A stretch of DNA of 22,438 bases from an uncultured Bacteroidota bacterium (GTDB lineage: Bacteria; Bacteroidota; Bacteroidia; Bacteroidales; UBA12481): positions 1-22,438 of the forward strand of contig CAILAQ010000198.1 of NCBI GenBank assembly GCA_903832165.1, in the 5' to 3' direction. The notes beneath the pieces are model-generated. The model was not told the DNA's origin. It saw nothing but the letters and a program-made list of their open reading frames with translations, and did not search any database. Shown here piece by piece: positions 8,180 to 15,436 of this stretch (within the stretch, counting starts at the first letter, position 1; every line of letters starts with the position of its first letter). The translations under genes were made by a program, and so were the position numbers.

Positions 8180-8611
8180 TTATCCAATCCAGCGGGTGGT
8201 TCCGTCGGAAAAAAGCTCTTTTTTCCAAACCGGCAATTTCTCCTTGATGAGCTCAACGCATTCGGCCAGGGCGGAAAATGCTTGTTTCCGGTGACCTGAT
8301 GATACCATTACAGCAAGCGAATTTTCTCCGCACTTTACCAGGCCGGTGCTATGAACAATATCAACCTGTGTGAGTTCGGAATATTTATTGAAAAGCTCCG
8401 CTTTAATCGACTCAATAACCGGTTCCACCATTTCCCGATAGGCTGAATATTCGATTCCGGTCACCGTTTTTCCATCAACAATGTCGTCCCTGACTTTCCC
8501 CAGAAAAAATGCGAGTGCCCCAGCAGCCGTTTTTTCCCGCTCAACAGTTGTAAGGTCGCTCAACCAGGTTGCCGGAACCGGACCTTCTATAAGATAACTG
8601 TTCGGAGCCAT
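8180..8611 (-). CDS. moaE: Molybdopterin synthase catalytic subunit MoaE
   Basis: MoaE, with the sulfur carrier MoaD, converts cyclic pyranopterin monophosphate to molybdopterin by inserting two sulfurs. At 143 residues it is normal. Family blocks are GALAFFLGKVRDDIVDGKTV, the IEYSAYREM segment, VSSGHRKQAF, and KEKLPVWKKE, which carries the active-site lysines. The YSAY in place of the usual YEAY is a small variation. The gene follows moaD by 3 bp and is the last gene of the polA-mobA-moaD-moaE run. moaA, moaC and moeA are not in the window. The ATG is placed just after the moaD stop. Confidence 0.94.
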   Translation of the reverse strand: MAPNSYLIEGPVPATWLSDLTTVEREKTAAGALAFFLGKVRDDIVDGKTVTGIEYSAYREMVEPVIESIKAELFNKYSELTQVDIVHSTGLVKCGENSLAVMVSSGHRKQAFSALAECVELIKEKLPVWKKELFSDGTTRWIG

Positions 8612-8614
8612 TTT

Positions 8615-8851
8615 TCAGCCTCCTGCAAAAGGTGGGAGAAGAGCAATATCGTCACCGTCAACGAGCTGCCGGTTGCCTGTTATCAGTTGTCTGTTAACTG
8701 AAAACCGATAACTGATAACGGATAACTTTGGGTATCTGACCTTAAGCATTTCATTTAACTCATCAAGTGTTGCCGGCGAATCCGCCCTTTCTGAGGAGAT
8801 GCCGGTAATATCTGTCACAGAACCAAAATAGATAAGATTAACAGTCGCCAT
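8615..8851 (-). CDS. moaD: Molybdopterin synthase sulfur carrier subunit MoaD, with a repeat-encoded segment
   Basis: MoaD is a ubiquitin-fold protein whose C-terminal Gly-Gly is thiocarboxylated and donates sulfur to MoaE. The 78 residues end in ALLPPFAGG, the expected terminus, and include LVDGDDIA before it. Residues 42-63 are encoded by nine phased 7-bp units (8665-8727), and the product reads as a heptapeptide repeat, VNRQLIT-GNRQLVD. This segment nevertheless aligns, without length change, to the family's VN-L-DGDE region. The array is therefore either tolerated or domesticated. The gene is 3 bp upstream of moaE and 3 bp downstream of mobA. The MoaD role is strongly supported by the neighbours; a generic ThiS-like carrier is unlikely. 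Confidence 0.9.
   Translation of the reverse strand: MATVNLIYFGSVTDITGISSERADSPATLDELNEMLKVRYPKLSVISYRFSVNRQLITGNRQLVDGDDIALLPPFAGG
8665..8727. repeat. Heptanucleotide array inside moaD
   Basis: On the + strand nine consecutive 7-bp units, all starting with G, run in phase: GCTGCCG, GTTGCCT, GTTATCA, GTTGTCT, GTTAACT, GAAAACC, GATAACT, GATAACG, GATAACT. The units are degenerate but share the period and a GTTA/GATA core. The array lies wholly in coding sequence. Confidence 0.65.
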
Positions 8852-8854
8852 TGC

Positions 8855-9424
8855 TTATTTTTTTAAATCCGAAGGAGTGTTCAAATTTAGAAACAAATCC
8901 GGATGCCAGAAGTTCTGGTCCGGACCAACGGTAATTTCCTGCCAGCTGCATTTTTTCATGATCCTCGGCGGATGCGGATCGCCCGTGATCAGAGCATTTT
9001 TGTAAGCCGCATGCACCGATTTTGAGTATACGCCGATCAGTGGCTCATTGGTTTCATCGTGACCTGCGATGGAAATATCGAAACCCTGATGATGCGCCAA
9101 AAGGTATTCAAAGAACGCAGTCGGGAGATTCGGGGTATCGCAGGAAGTAATTATGGCAAGGCTGGTGCTGCAATGGCCCAGACCCGCCTCGATGCCGGCT
9201 GCGGGACCGGTGCCTGGATAATTATCGGGATAAACTTTAACAGGCAGTTCTGAGAAATCACCTGAATTTGCGATAATGATAATTTCACTGCAAATAGGGG
9301 ACAATGCGTCGTAAAGCCATCTGATCAGCGGCTTCCCTTTATATTCCACCAGCGGCTTTAATGTTCCCATCCGCTTGCTTTCGCCACCGGCAAGTATAAT
9401 GCCCGTAACCTGCCCGGTGATCAT
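8855..9424 (-). CDS. mobA: Molybdenum cofactor guanylyltransferase (MobA-like NTP transferase)
   Basis: A 189-residue nucleotidyltransferase of the NTP_transf_3 family. It probably attaches GMP to molybdopterin, forming the guanine dinucleotide cofactor. The N-terminus carries the nucleotide-binding GIILAGGESKRMG followed by KPLVEYKGKPLIRWL. SCDTPNLP supplies the metal-binding Asp in the position of the family's DxP motif. The C-terminal NLNTPSDL is also typical. Its ATG overlaps the polA stop (the start codon lies within the last 4 bp), and moaD follows after 3 bp, which supports a molybdenum-cofactor role. A MocA-like CMP transferase is a possible alternative, since this fold is shared. Confidence 0.87.
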   Translation of the reverse strand: MITGQVTGIILAGGESKRMGTLKPLVEYKGKPLIRWLYDALSPICSEIIIIANSGDFSELPVKVYPDNYPGTGPAAGIEAGLGHCSTSLAIITSCDTPNLPTAFFEYLLAHHQGFDISIAGHDETNEPLIGVYSKSVHAAYKNALITGDPHPPRIMKKCSWQEITVGPDQNFWHPDLFLNLNTPSDLKK

Positions 9425-12207
9425 CCGTGGGCCTCCAGCCAGTTTTTTCCCTCACCCAAATCGATCAGTAAGGGAACCTTTAATTGCAGGGCATGTTCCA
9501 TCTCATGTCTTACTATCTCCTTAACCTGTTTAATTTCAGGAATATAAACATCAAAATTCAATTCATCATGTACCTGCAGCACCAATTTGCTCTGCAGCTT
9601 AAGTCTTCTGAATTCCCGGTCGATGCGGATCATGGCGATTTTGATAATATCGGCAGCCGATCCCTGAATCGGGGAATTGATGGCGTTGCGCTCGGCATTT
9701 CCCCTCACAATCTGATTTTCAGACAGGATATCGGCCAGATATCTTTTACGGCCCAGCAAGGTGGAAACGTATCCGTTATCGCGCGCCTGACGGATCGCCT
9801 CATCCATGAATATTTTAATCTCCGGATAGGATCGGAAGTAGCCGTCGATAAGCTCTCTGGCCTCGTTTCGCGGGATATTGAGCCGCTGCGACAGGCCGAA
9901 ACTGGAAATTCCGTATATGATCCCGAAGTTGGCTACTTTAGCTTTTGTCCTCATCTCGCGGGTTACCTGATCGAGGCTGATCCGGTTCACCAAAGCTGCG
10001 GTAGCCGTGTGGATATCCTCGTTCCGGTTAAAGGCTGCAATCATATTTTCGTCGCGGCTGAAATGCGCCATGATCCTCAGTTCGATCTGGGAATAGTCGG
10101 CCGAGAGGAGTGTATGATCATTGTCCGAGGGAATAAAAGCCTTACGGATTTCACGGCCCCTGGCCTCGCGGATAGGGATATTCTGAAGGTTTGGATTGAT
10201 GGAGCTCAGCCGTCCGGTGGCGGTTAATGCCTGATTGAAATGGGAATGGATCTTGCCTGTAGCCGGATTGATCATGCCGGGAAGAGTTTCGATATAGGTA
10301 TTCAGAAGTTTCGTTAATCCCCTGAATTCCAAAACTTTTTCTATGATCGGGTGCCGGCCCGACAATCGCTGAAGCACATCTTCACCGGTGGAGAATTGCT
10401 TTGTTTTGGTTTTGCGTGCCTGGTCATCAATTTTCAGGTGGACGAACAATACTTCGCCGAGCTGTTTCGGAGAAGCCACATTGAAATGTATTCCGGCCAT
10501 ACCGATGATTTCTTTTTCCAGTGCCTGGATTTCTTCCGAAAGTCCCAGGGAAATGTCAGCGAGGGTGAGGGTATCTACTCGGATGCCCGTGCGCTCCATA
10601 GATGCCAGAACGGGGATCAGCGGCATTTCAACTTCAGTGAAAAGCTTCATCAGTCCATGGTCGTTCAGGAGTTTTTCCAGTATCGGCCTGAGCCGGAAAG
10701 TGATATCGGCATCTTCTCCCGCATATTCCTTCTGAACTTCAGGTTCCACACTGCGCATGCTCCGCTGCTCTTTCCCTTTCTCACCGATCAGGTTTTCGAT
10801 CGGAACCATCCGGTATTGTAAATATTTTTCGGCCAGAAAGTTCAGGTTGTGGCGCTCATCCTGACTAAGCAGATAATGGGCGATCATGGTATCGAACATT
10901 GGTCCGCTGACCATGATCCCATAGTTGGCCAGCACCTGGAGGTCGTATTTAATGTTTTGACCTATCTTGAGAATGGTCTGACTTTCCAGCAGTGGCCTGA
11001 TCGGCTCCAGCAGCTTGCCGGTACCTGCACGATCTTCAGGAAAGTGGATGTACCAGGCTTTTTTATTTTCGAAAGATATGGCCAGCCCAACCAGCTCGGC
11101 TTTCAGAGCATCGAGACCGGTGGTTTCGGTATCAAAGCAGAAAGCAGGTTGAGAAGCAATCTCGCGCGCAAGGGTTTCCACTTCGATGTAGGTGGTAATC
11201 AGTTGGTAATGATGATCGGCCGATTGAATATCTGTTGCCGGGGGCGGTGCAACCGGCATTTCGGCTGCATCGAAAAGTGATCGTTGCTGCGGTTGTGGTG
11301 CGGCTGGCGGACTGAACAGGTCGCCACCATTGACCGGCGGAATGATTTTGTTCAGCAGGTTCCTGAATTCCAGCTCGTCGAACAGGGCGCGAAGGGCGCG
11401 TTCATCCGGCGGCTGGCGAAGCGTTGCTTCTTCATCAAATTCAATGGGAACCTCCAGGCAGATGGTCACCAGCTCGCGCGCCCGGAACACCTGTGCACGG
11501 TTAGCTTCGAGCGACTCCTTCTGCTTTGGTTTTATCTTATCGAGATTTTCGTAAAGATTTGGGATGGACCCGAACCTTCCGATCAGGTCTTTGGCTGATT
11601 TTTCACCTATTCCCGGAGCTCCCGGAACATTATCGGCCGCGTCGCCCCAGAGAGCCAGGATGTCGATCACCTGCTCCGGACGTTCCACTTCAAAATCCCG
11701 GCACACTTCTTCCCGTCCGAGTATCTCCACATCAAACCCTGAACGACGTGGTTTAAGTATCCTAATCCGATCGCTCACGAGTTGGGTGTAGTCTTTGTCA
11801 GGCGTCATCATAAACACGTTATAACCGGCTCTTTCGGCCTTTTTTGCCAGTGTTCCGACAACATCATCCGCTTCAAACCCGTCGAGCTCCAGAATCGGGA
11901 TATTAAAAGCGGAAATAATTTTCCGGATCCAGGGTACTGCTGCACGGAGATCTTCGGGCATCGGAGGCCGGTTTGCCTTATAAGCTTCGTACATGATATG
12001 CCGGAAAGTAGGTGCATGAGTATCAAATACAACAGCGATATGCGTAGGATTTTCACTTCGGAGCAGCTCTTCCAGGGTGAGGGTAAATCCAAAGGCAGCC
12101 GAGGTATTCAGCCCCTTCGAGTTTATCCGGGGATTCTTGATGAACGCGTAATACGAACGGTAAATCAATGCGTAGGCGTCGAGGAGATATAATCGGTTGT
12201 CAAACAT
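9421..12207 (-). CDS. polA: DNA polymerase I
   Basis: A 928-residue, three-domain repair and Okazaki-fragment polymerase. The N-terminal 5' nuclease (about 1-290) begins FDNRLYLLDAYALIYRSYYAF and contains GFEADDVVGTLA and WGDAADNVPGAPGIGEKSA. The 3'-5' exonuclease (about 330-510) keeps its metal-binding DTE in CFDTETTGL, so proofreading is probably active. The polymerase domain has TGRLSSINPNLQNIPIR, motif A ADYSQIELRIM, motif B KAKVANFGIIYG and motif C VHDELNFDV. The frame can extend nine codons upstream to 12234. That extension is translated heptamer repeat, and the family starts at the MFDNRLYLL methionine, so 12207 is chosen. mobA overlaps the stop codon. Confidence 0.97.
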   Translation of the reverse strand: MFDNRLYLLDAYALIYRSYYAFIKNPRINSKGLNTSAAFGFTLTLEELLRSENPTHIAVVFDTHAPTFRHIMYEAYKANRPPMPEDLRAAVPWIRKIISAFNIPILELDGFEADDVVGTLAKKAERAGYNVFMMTPDKDYTQLVSDRIRILKPRRSGFDVEILGREEVCRDFEVERPEQVIDILALWGDAADNVPGAPGIGEKSAKDLIGRFGSIPNLYENLDKIKPKQKESLEANRAQVFRARELVTICLEVPIEFDEEATLRQPPDERALRALFDELEFRNLLNKIIPPVNGGDLFSPPAAPQPQQRSLFDAAEMPVAPPPATDIQSADHHYQLITTYIEVETLAREIASQPAFCFDTETTGLDALKAELVGLAISFENKKAWYIHFPEDRAGTGKLLEPIRPLLESQTILKIGQNIKYDLQVLANYGIMVSGPMFDTMIAHYLLSQDERHNLNFLAEKYLQYRMVPIENLIGEKGKEQRSMRSVEPEVQKEYAGEDADITFRLRPILEKLLNDHGLMKLFTEVEMPLIPVLASMERTGIRVDTLTLADISLGLSEEIQALEKEIIGMAGIHFNVASPKQLGEVLFVHLKIDDQARKTKTKQFSTGEDVLQRLSGRHPIIEKVLEFRGLTKLLNTYIETLPGMINPATGKIHSHFNQALTATGRLSSINPNLQNIPIREARGREIRKAFIPSDNDHTLLSADYSQIELRIMAHFSRDENMIAAFNRNEDIHTATAALVNRISLDQVTREMRTKAKVANFGIIYGISSFGLSQRLNIPRNEARELIDGYFRSYPEIKIFMDEAIRQARDNGYVSTLLGRKRYLADILSENQIVRGNAERNAINSPIQGSAADIIKIAMIRIDREFRRLKLQSKLVLQVHDELNFDVYIPEIKQVKEIVRHEMEHALQLKVPLLIDLGEGKNWLEAHG

Positions 12208-12214
12208 TGTAAAT

Positions 12215-12275
12215 GCACAAGGCACATGGCTCAAGGCACATATGAAGGTATAAGGCTCAGGGCGCAGGGCTCAAG
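12215..12275. repeat. Heptanucleotide array upstream of polA
   Basis: 7-bp units of the form GGCNCAN: GGCACAT, GGCTCAA, GGCACAT, then a broken unit, GGTATAA, GGCTCAG, GGCGCAG, GGCTCAA. The array begins 8 bp before the polA start codon and so would lie in its 5' leader. It belongs to the same family as arrays elsewhere in the window. Confidence 0.65.
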
Positions 12276-12362
12276 TGAGGTGATAAATATAAACAAATAT
12301 GAAGTAAGGAAAGTTTTGCTGCCGGAGTTGGCTTGGGTACGATGGCGAAAAGGTGCCCGGGT

Positions 12363-12409
12363 AATTTCGTGGTTTGCGACGGGGTCCCGGCCTTCGCCGG
12401 GATGACAAC
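12363..12409 (+). repeat. Left arm of a 47-bp inverted repeat (dispersed palindromic element)
   Basis: This segment starts AATTTCGTGGTTTGCGACGG and ends CGGGATGACAAC. It matches the reverse complement of 12506-12552 at about 42 of 47 positions. The centre, CCGGCCTTCGCCGG, is itself a hairpin. The pair bounds a 190-bp unit without coding potential, resembling a MITE or REP-type element. No target-site duplication was recognised. Confidence 0.7.
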
Positions 12410-12505
12410 GCTGCGAGGGAAGTTTAATGACGCTGTCGAAACTGCAATTCTGAGAAGAGGAAATTGAAGACCCGAAAGAAATATTTTCAGTATAATAATC
12501 GAAGA

Positions 12506-12552
12506 GTTGTCATTCCCGCGAAGGCATGAACCCCGTCGCAAACCACGAAATT
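12506..12552 (-). repeat. Right arm of the 47-bp inverted repeat
   Basis: It reads GTTGTCATTCCCGCGAAGGC at the left and ends AACCACGAAATT. It is the inverted partner of 12363-12409. The 13-mer GAAGAGTTGTCAT around its left edge recurs at 15323, tying it to a third relative in the window. Confidence 0.7.
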
Positions 12553-12571
12553 AAACAGAAGTATCTTCTTG

Positions 12572-13018
12572 TTATTGGTCTTCCGAAAACCACTCCGCAT
12601 AACTATTCACCGTTTCATATAGCCGAATGGAATGCAGATGAATTTTCAACGGAAGCTGAGCCTGCAAAATGCCGGCGAAATATATAACAAGATTTTCTGC
12701 GGTGGGCTGGAAATCAAACCAGGTTTTTCGGTCGAACATGTCAGGAAGGTCGGCAAATTTCTCTACCGGGGCTTTTTCATTGAGTATCAGGCTATGATCG
12801 AAAACATCAACTATGTGCTTATTGACCACACGCTTTAGATCACCAAAATCAATAACCATTCCCAGTTTTTTATCCTCCTGATCCTCTATCGGCTTACCAC
12901 TGACCGTAACGTTAAGTACATAGGAATGACCATGAATATTTTTGCAAAGGCCATCATATCCCCAAAGGGCATGGGCCATTTCGAAACGGAATATTTTTGT
13001 TACCCTGACAGTTGACAT
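12572..13018 (-). CDS. queD: 6-carboxy-5,6,7,8-tetrahydropterin synthase / 6-pyruvoyl tetrahydropterin synthase family (QueD-like)
   Basis: A 148-residue enzyme of the PTPS/QueD family, which turns dihydroneopterin triphosphate into a tetrahydropterin. In bacteria this is usually the second step of queuosine and 7-deazaguanine synthesis. The zinc ligands are His16 (FEMAHAL), His29 and His31 (NIHGHSY); the catalytic Cys25 lies in GLCKNIHGH. VFDHSLILNE supplies the conserved Asp-His pair, and the C-terminal LYETVNSYAEW carries the substrate-binding Glu. No queC or queE is nearby, so the exact product is inferred from the family. The gene starts 3 bp after the arsR-type stop and is probably transcribed with it. 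Confidence 0.9.
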   Translation of the reverse strand: MSTVRVTKIFRFEMAHALWGYDGLCKNIHGHSYVLNVTVSGKPIEDQEDKKLGMVIDFGDLKRVVNKHIVDVFDHSLILNEKAPVEKFADLPDMFDRKTWFDFQPTAENLVIYFAGILQAQLPLKIHLHSIRLYETVNSYAEWFSEDQ

Positions 13019-13021
13019 AGC

Positions 13022-13327
13022 TTAATCCCCGCAAGAACATTTACTGATACAATCAACAACCTTGCTCAATTGGTCGTGCTTAAGAAAATAATAAGTGTTT
13101 TTTCCATTGCGCTTGCTTGCCAGGATGTCTTTATCTTTCAGTATACCAAGATGATGACTGGTGGTCGACTGCTCGATTTCCAGCTTCTCATGGATTTCAG
13201 TGACTGTAAGCTTTTGCCCGTCTTCCAAAAGATTAAGAATGGCTATCCTAACCGGGTGAGCTATTGCTTTAAGCATGTTGGCAGCCTTATCCAACTGTTC
13301 TGGCTTTAATTCCAGCAGATTCATCAT
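13022..13327 (-). CDS. ArsR/SmtB-family winged-helix transcriptional regulator
   Basis: A 101-residue DNA-binding protein. The winged helix-turn-helix is clear: AIAHPVRIAILNLLEDGQ, then the recognition helix QSTTSHHLGILKDKDIL, then the wing SKRNGKNTYYFL. The C-terminus ends DCISKCSCGD, a cysteine cluster that could bind a metal or sense thiols, but the classic ELCVCDL metal site is absent. The inducer is unknown. The ATG at 13327 or the next at 13324 could be used. It is followed after 3 bp by queD, so it may regulate that transcript and itself. A -7 box lies about 23 bp upstream. Family call is firm; ligand is open. Confidence 0.88.
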   Translation of the reverse strand: MMNLLELKPEQLDKAANMLKAIAHPVRIAILNLLEDGQKLTVTEIHEKLEIEQSTTSHHLGILKDKDILASKRNGKNTYYFLKHDQLSKVVDCISKCSCGD

Positions 13328-13350
13328 GATCAGGTAATTACTTAGTTATG

Positions 13351-13358
13351 CAAATATA
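13351..13358 (-). promoter_or_regulatory. Bacteroidota -7 promoter element for the arsR-type gene
   Basis: On the minus strand the sequence reads TATATTTG, a full match to TAnnTTTG, 23 bp before the ATG at 13327. No clean -33 TTTG is visible at the usual distance. Two similar decamers, TCAGGTAATT (13330-13339) and TCAGGTAGTT (13391-13400), flank it and could be operator half-sites, though this is speculative. Confidence 0.5.
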
Positions 13359-13425
13359 TAAATGTTTTACTCCAATAAGGGTAATATAAGTCAGGTAGTT
13401 ATATGATTTTCGTCAAGGTTTGCGC

Positions 13426-14307
13426 TCAGAAATGCTGAATTTCCCGTTCCAAAATCCGGCTGAGAAGATTGTTGGCCAGACGGCTCGCGCCGATTCTGAA
13501 GAGCCCGGGAGTAAGCCACTCTTCACCCAATAATTTGTGTATCATGTGGTAATAAACCACCGCATCGCCCACTTCAACAATCCCCCCGGCCGGTTTTATG
13601 CCTACCGGCTTATTACTGACTTTGTAAAAATCGCTGATAGCCTTAGCCATGGTATAAACAGCTCCCGGCGTGGCTGCAACTGGAATTTTTCCTGTGGACG
13701 TTTTAATGAAATCCGCACCCGCCTCCATGGCAATAAAACTCGCCAGCCTGATATTTTCAGCTGTTTTCAGCAGCCCGGTTTCAAGAATCACTTTCAATCT
13801 GACTCCGGCCGTAGCTTCACGTATTAATATCAGTTCATTAAGTACAGCCATATACTCCCCGGCGAGAAAACGACCCGCCGAAATAACCACATCGATTTCA
13901 TCCGCACCCTTCTTCATCAGCAACCCGCATTCGGCAAGCTTAACGGCAAGAAAAGTCTGCGAAGAGGGAAATCCTGCACCAACCGCGGCAATCTTAACCC
14001 CCGGAGCCTTCAGATACAACCTGACCTCTTCCACTAAAAGCGGATAAACACAGAGAGCCGCTACCGGTGGCATTTCCGGAAACAATGACGCAAATGAATT
14101 CAGGTTATTGGTGAATTTTTGCGCAGTCGCGATATTGTCATCCGTATTTAATGTGGTGATATCCAGTAAGCTGAAGATTTTTTTCAGATGCTCCGGCGAT
14201 GAAAATGCGGCCGGTATCGAGCTGATTATCTCCTGGGTCCCGGCCAGCGTAGCTTGCTCGCTTTCGCCGGTTCCGTATTTTTCGCTGTATGCTTTGATCA
14301 GGTTCAT
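13426..14307 (-). CDS. deoC: Deoxyribose-phosphate aldolase
   Basis: DeoC splits 2-deoxyribose-5-phosphate into glyceraldehyde-3-phosphate and acetaldehyde in deoxynucleoside catabolism. This is the longer, 293-residue form. The TIM barrel shows ALCVYPLLVEEV, the AAVGAGFPSS segment, KGADEIDVVIS, KVILETGLL, then FIKTSTGK, whose lysine forms the Schiff base, and GIKPAGGI with the second catalytic lysine. A heptamer array touches the start codon directly (14308-14338). The next gene upstream, mazG-like, points the same way, but both ends of the 209-bp gap between them consist of repeats. Confidence 0.94.
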   Translation of the reverse strand: MNLIKAYSEKYGTGESEQATLAGTQEIISSIPAAFSSPEHLKKIFSLLDITTLNTDDNIATAQKFTNNLNSFASLFPEMPPVAALCVYPLLVEEVRLYLKAPGVKIAAVGAGFPSSQTFLAVKLAECGLLMKKGADEIDVVISAGRFLAGEYMAVLNELILIREATAGVRLKVILETGLLKTAENIRLASFIAMEAGADFIKTSTGKIPVAATPGAVYTMAKAISDFYKVSNKPVGIKPAGGIVEVGDAVVYYHMIHKLLGEEWLTPGLFRIGASRLANNLLSRILEREIQHF

Positions 14308-14338
14308 GGGGTTATGGGTTATGGGTTATGGGTTATTC
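14308..14338. repeat. GTTATGG heptamer array abutting the deoC start codon
   Basis: Three exact GTTATGG units (14311, 14318, 14325) and a fourth degenerate GTTATTC follow the deoC ATG immediately. On the coding strand this places repeated CCATAAC units in the translation initiation region of deoC. Confidence 0.75.
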
Positions 14339-14386
14339 ATAGATTATTAACAACTTACAACATATTGTTATTACCCGCTTCTTCCT

Positions 14387-14516
<130 letters not shown>

Positions 14517-14517
<1 letters not shown>

Positions 14518-14843
14518 TATCTCAACTTTGGATTCTGAAGATGCCGTGTGGCGTCCCTCTCCGTCTTCTTCCTGATATTCTTCTCCAGCGCTTCAGTAAG
14601 GTCCACGCCCGTCTGGTTGGCCAGACAAATCAGCACCCAGAGCACATCGGCCATTTCATCATCAATATTCTTGTTTTTATCGTTCTCTTTTTCAGATTGA
14701 TCACCATACCTCCGGGCAATAATCCGTGCCAGTTCACCAACCTCCTCGGTAAGAATCGCAAGGTTCGTCAACTCGGAGAAATATCGTACCCCATAGGTCT
14801 TAATCCATTGGTCTACTGTATCCTGTGCCTCTTTAATCGTCAT
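14517..14843 (-). CDS. MazG-like nucleotide pyrophosphohydrolase
   Basis: A 108-residue all-alpha NTP pyrophosphatase of the MazG/dUTPase-like superfamily, which hydrolyses (d)NTPs to the monophosphate and pyrophosphate and can sanitise the nucleotide pool. The metal-binding EExxE motif is in LTEEVGELARI, and the partner motif is in DDEMADVLWVLICLANQTGVDL. Only one MazG domain is present, so it is not full-length MazG. Its ATG overlaps the dtd stop by 4 bp (ATGA), suggesting translational coupling. The substrate cannot be told from the sequence. The stop codon lies against a heptamer array. Confidence 0.9.
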
Positions 14844-15292
14844 TGCCTGTTCTTTGAATCTATCCAGATGGTTACCGGACCGTCGTTCACCAGTGAAACC
14901 TGCATCATGGCTCCGAATTCCCCCGTCTGAACTGGCTTTCCAAGTTCCTGAACAAGATTTTCGACGAATTGTTCATATAAGGGGATGCTTACGGCAGACG
15001 GCGCGGCATCGATATAAGAGGGTCTGAATCCTTTTTTCACCCGCGCATGAAGTGTAAATTGCGATACAACCAGTGCTTCGCCTTGTATATCCTTAACCGA
15101 CAGGTTCATTACCCCCTCCGGATCTTCAAATATCCTTAGCCCTGCAATTTTATTCACCAGCCAGTCAATATCCTCCTGTCCGTCAGCTGCCTCAATGCCG
15201 ACCAGGATCAATAAACCCCTTCCGATGGAAGATTTTATCGCTCCCTCAATCGTGACGCTCGCCTGACTAACCCTTTGTATTAAAGTTCTCAT
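14840..15292 (-). CDS. dtd: D-aminoacyl-tRNA deacylase
   Basis: Dtd hydrolyses D-amino acids (and glycine) mischarged on tRNA and so protects translation. The 150-residue sequence has the N-terminal MRTLIQRVSQASVTIEG and both active-site motifs, SQFTL (about residue 78) and NDGPVT near the C-terminus. The LHARVKKGFRPSY segment replaces the more usual YAD-KGRRPSF with conservative changes. It overlaps the mazG-like gene by 4 bp. Both remove faulty building blocks, which may explain the pairing, though that is inference. Confidence 0.95.
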   Translation of the reverse strand: MRTLIQRVSQASVTIEGAIKSSIGRGLLILVGIEAADGQEDIDWLVNKIAGLRIFEDPEGVMNLSVKDIQGEALVVSQFTLHARVKKGFRPSYIDAAPSAVSIPLYEQFVENLVQELGKPVQTGEFGAMMQVSLVNDGPVTIWIDSKNRQ

Positions 15293-15322
15293 AAAAAATG
15301 TACCAATAACTACACTGTCCCC

Positions 15323-15422
15323 GAAGAGTTGTCATCCCCGCGCAGGCGGAGCCGGAGGCGGGGATCCCGTCCCTAACCGCGAAATCTCCGGAAGCGGGGA
15401 CCCCGTCGCAGACCACGGCATT
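15323..15422. repeat. GC-rich dispersed repeat related to 12363-12552
   Basis: It begins GAAGAGTTGTCAT, identical to 12503-12515, and contains two degenerate direct copies of a ~29-bp unit. One copy starts GCGGGGATCCCGTCCC (15358) and the other GCGGGGACCCCGTCGC (15394). The second ends GACCACGGCATT, matching the AACCACGAAATT end of the other element. It fills the gap between the yqaE-like and dtd genes and has no coding potential. Confidence 0.6.
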
Positions 15423-15436
15423 TTGCAGTTGAATCT

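Larger units (their letters stand above)
12208..12571. other. 364-bp gene-free stretch between polA and queD
   Basis: No gene is supported here. The stretch holds the heptamer array (12215-12275), an AT-rich segment at 12281-12300 containing a weak -7-like box for polA (TATATTTA on the minus strand, 12284-12291), and a 47-bp inverted repeat pair (12363-12409 and 12506-12552). A 94-codon open frame across it is repeat sequence in translation. Confidence 0.7.

Noticed and set aside
8174..8182. DnaA-box-like TTATCCAAT near the moaE end
   Set aside because: Single, two mismatches from TTATCCACA, overlapping the moaE stop, and with no cluster or AT-rich unwinding region nearby.
9484..11756. Several long + strand open frames opposite polA, one of 247 codons
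   Set aside because: They lie antisense to a full-length, well-conserved polA with all motifs, and none shows a recognisable domain. They are shadows of its codon pattern.
12208..12234. N-terminal extension of polA by nine codons
   Set aside because: The extra residues come from the heptamer array, and the family begins at the internal methionine of MFDNRLYLL.
12257..12541. A 94-codon minus-strand frame upstream of polA
   Set aside because: It is made of the 47-bp inverted repeat and heptamer units in translation (VIPAKAGTPS-type peptide), with no family resemblance.
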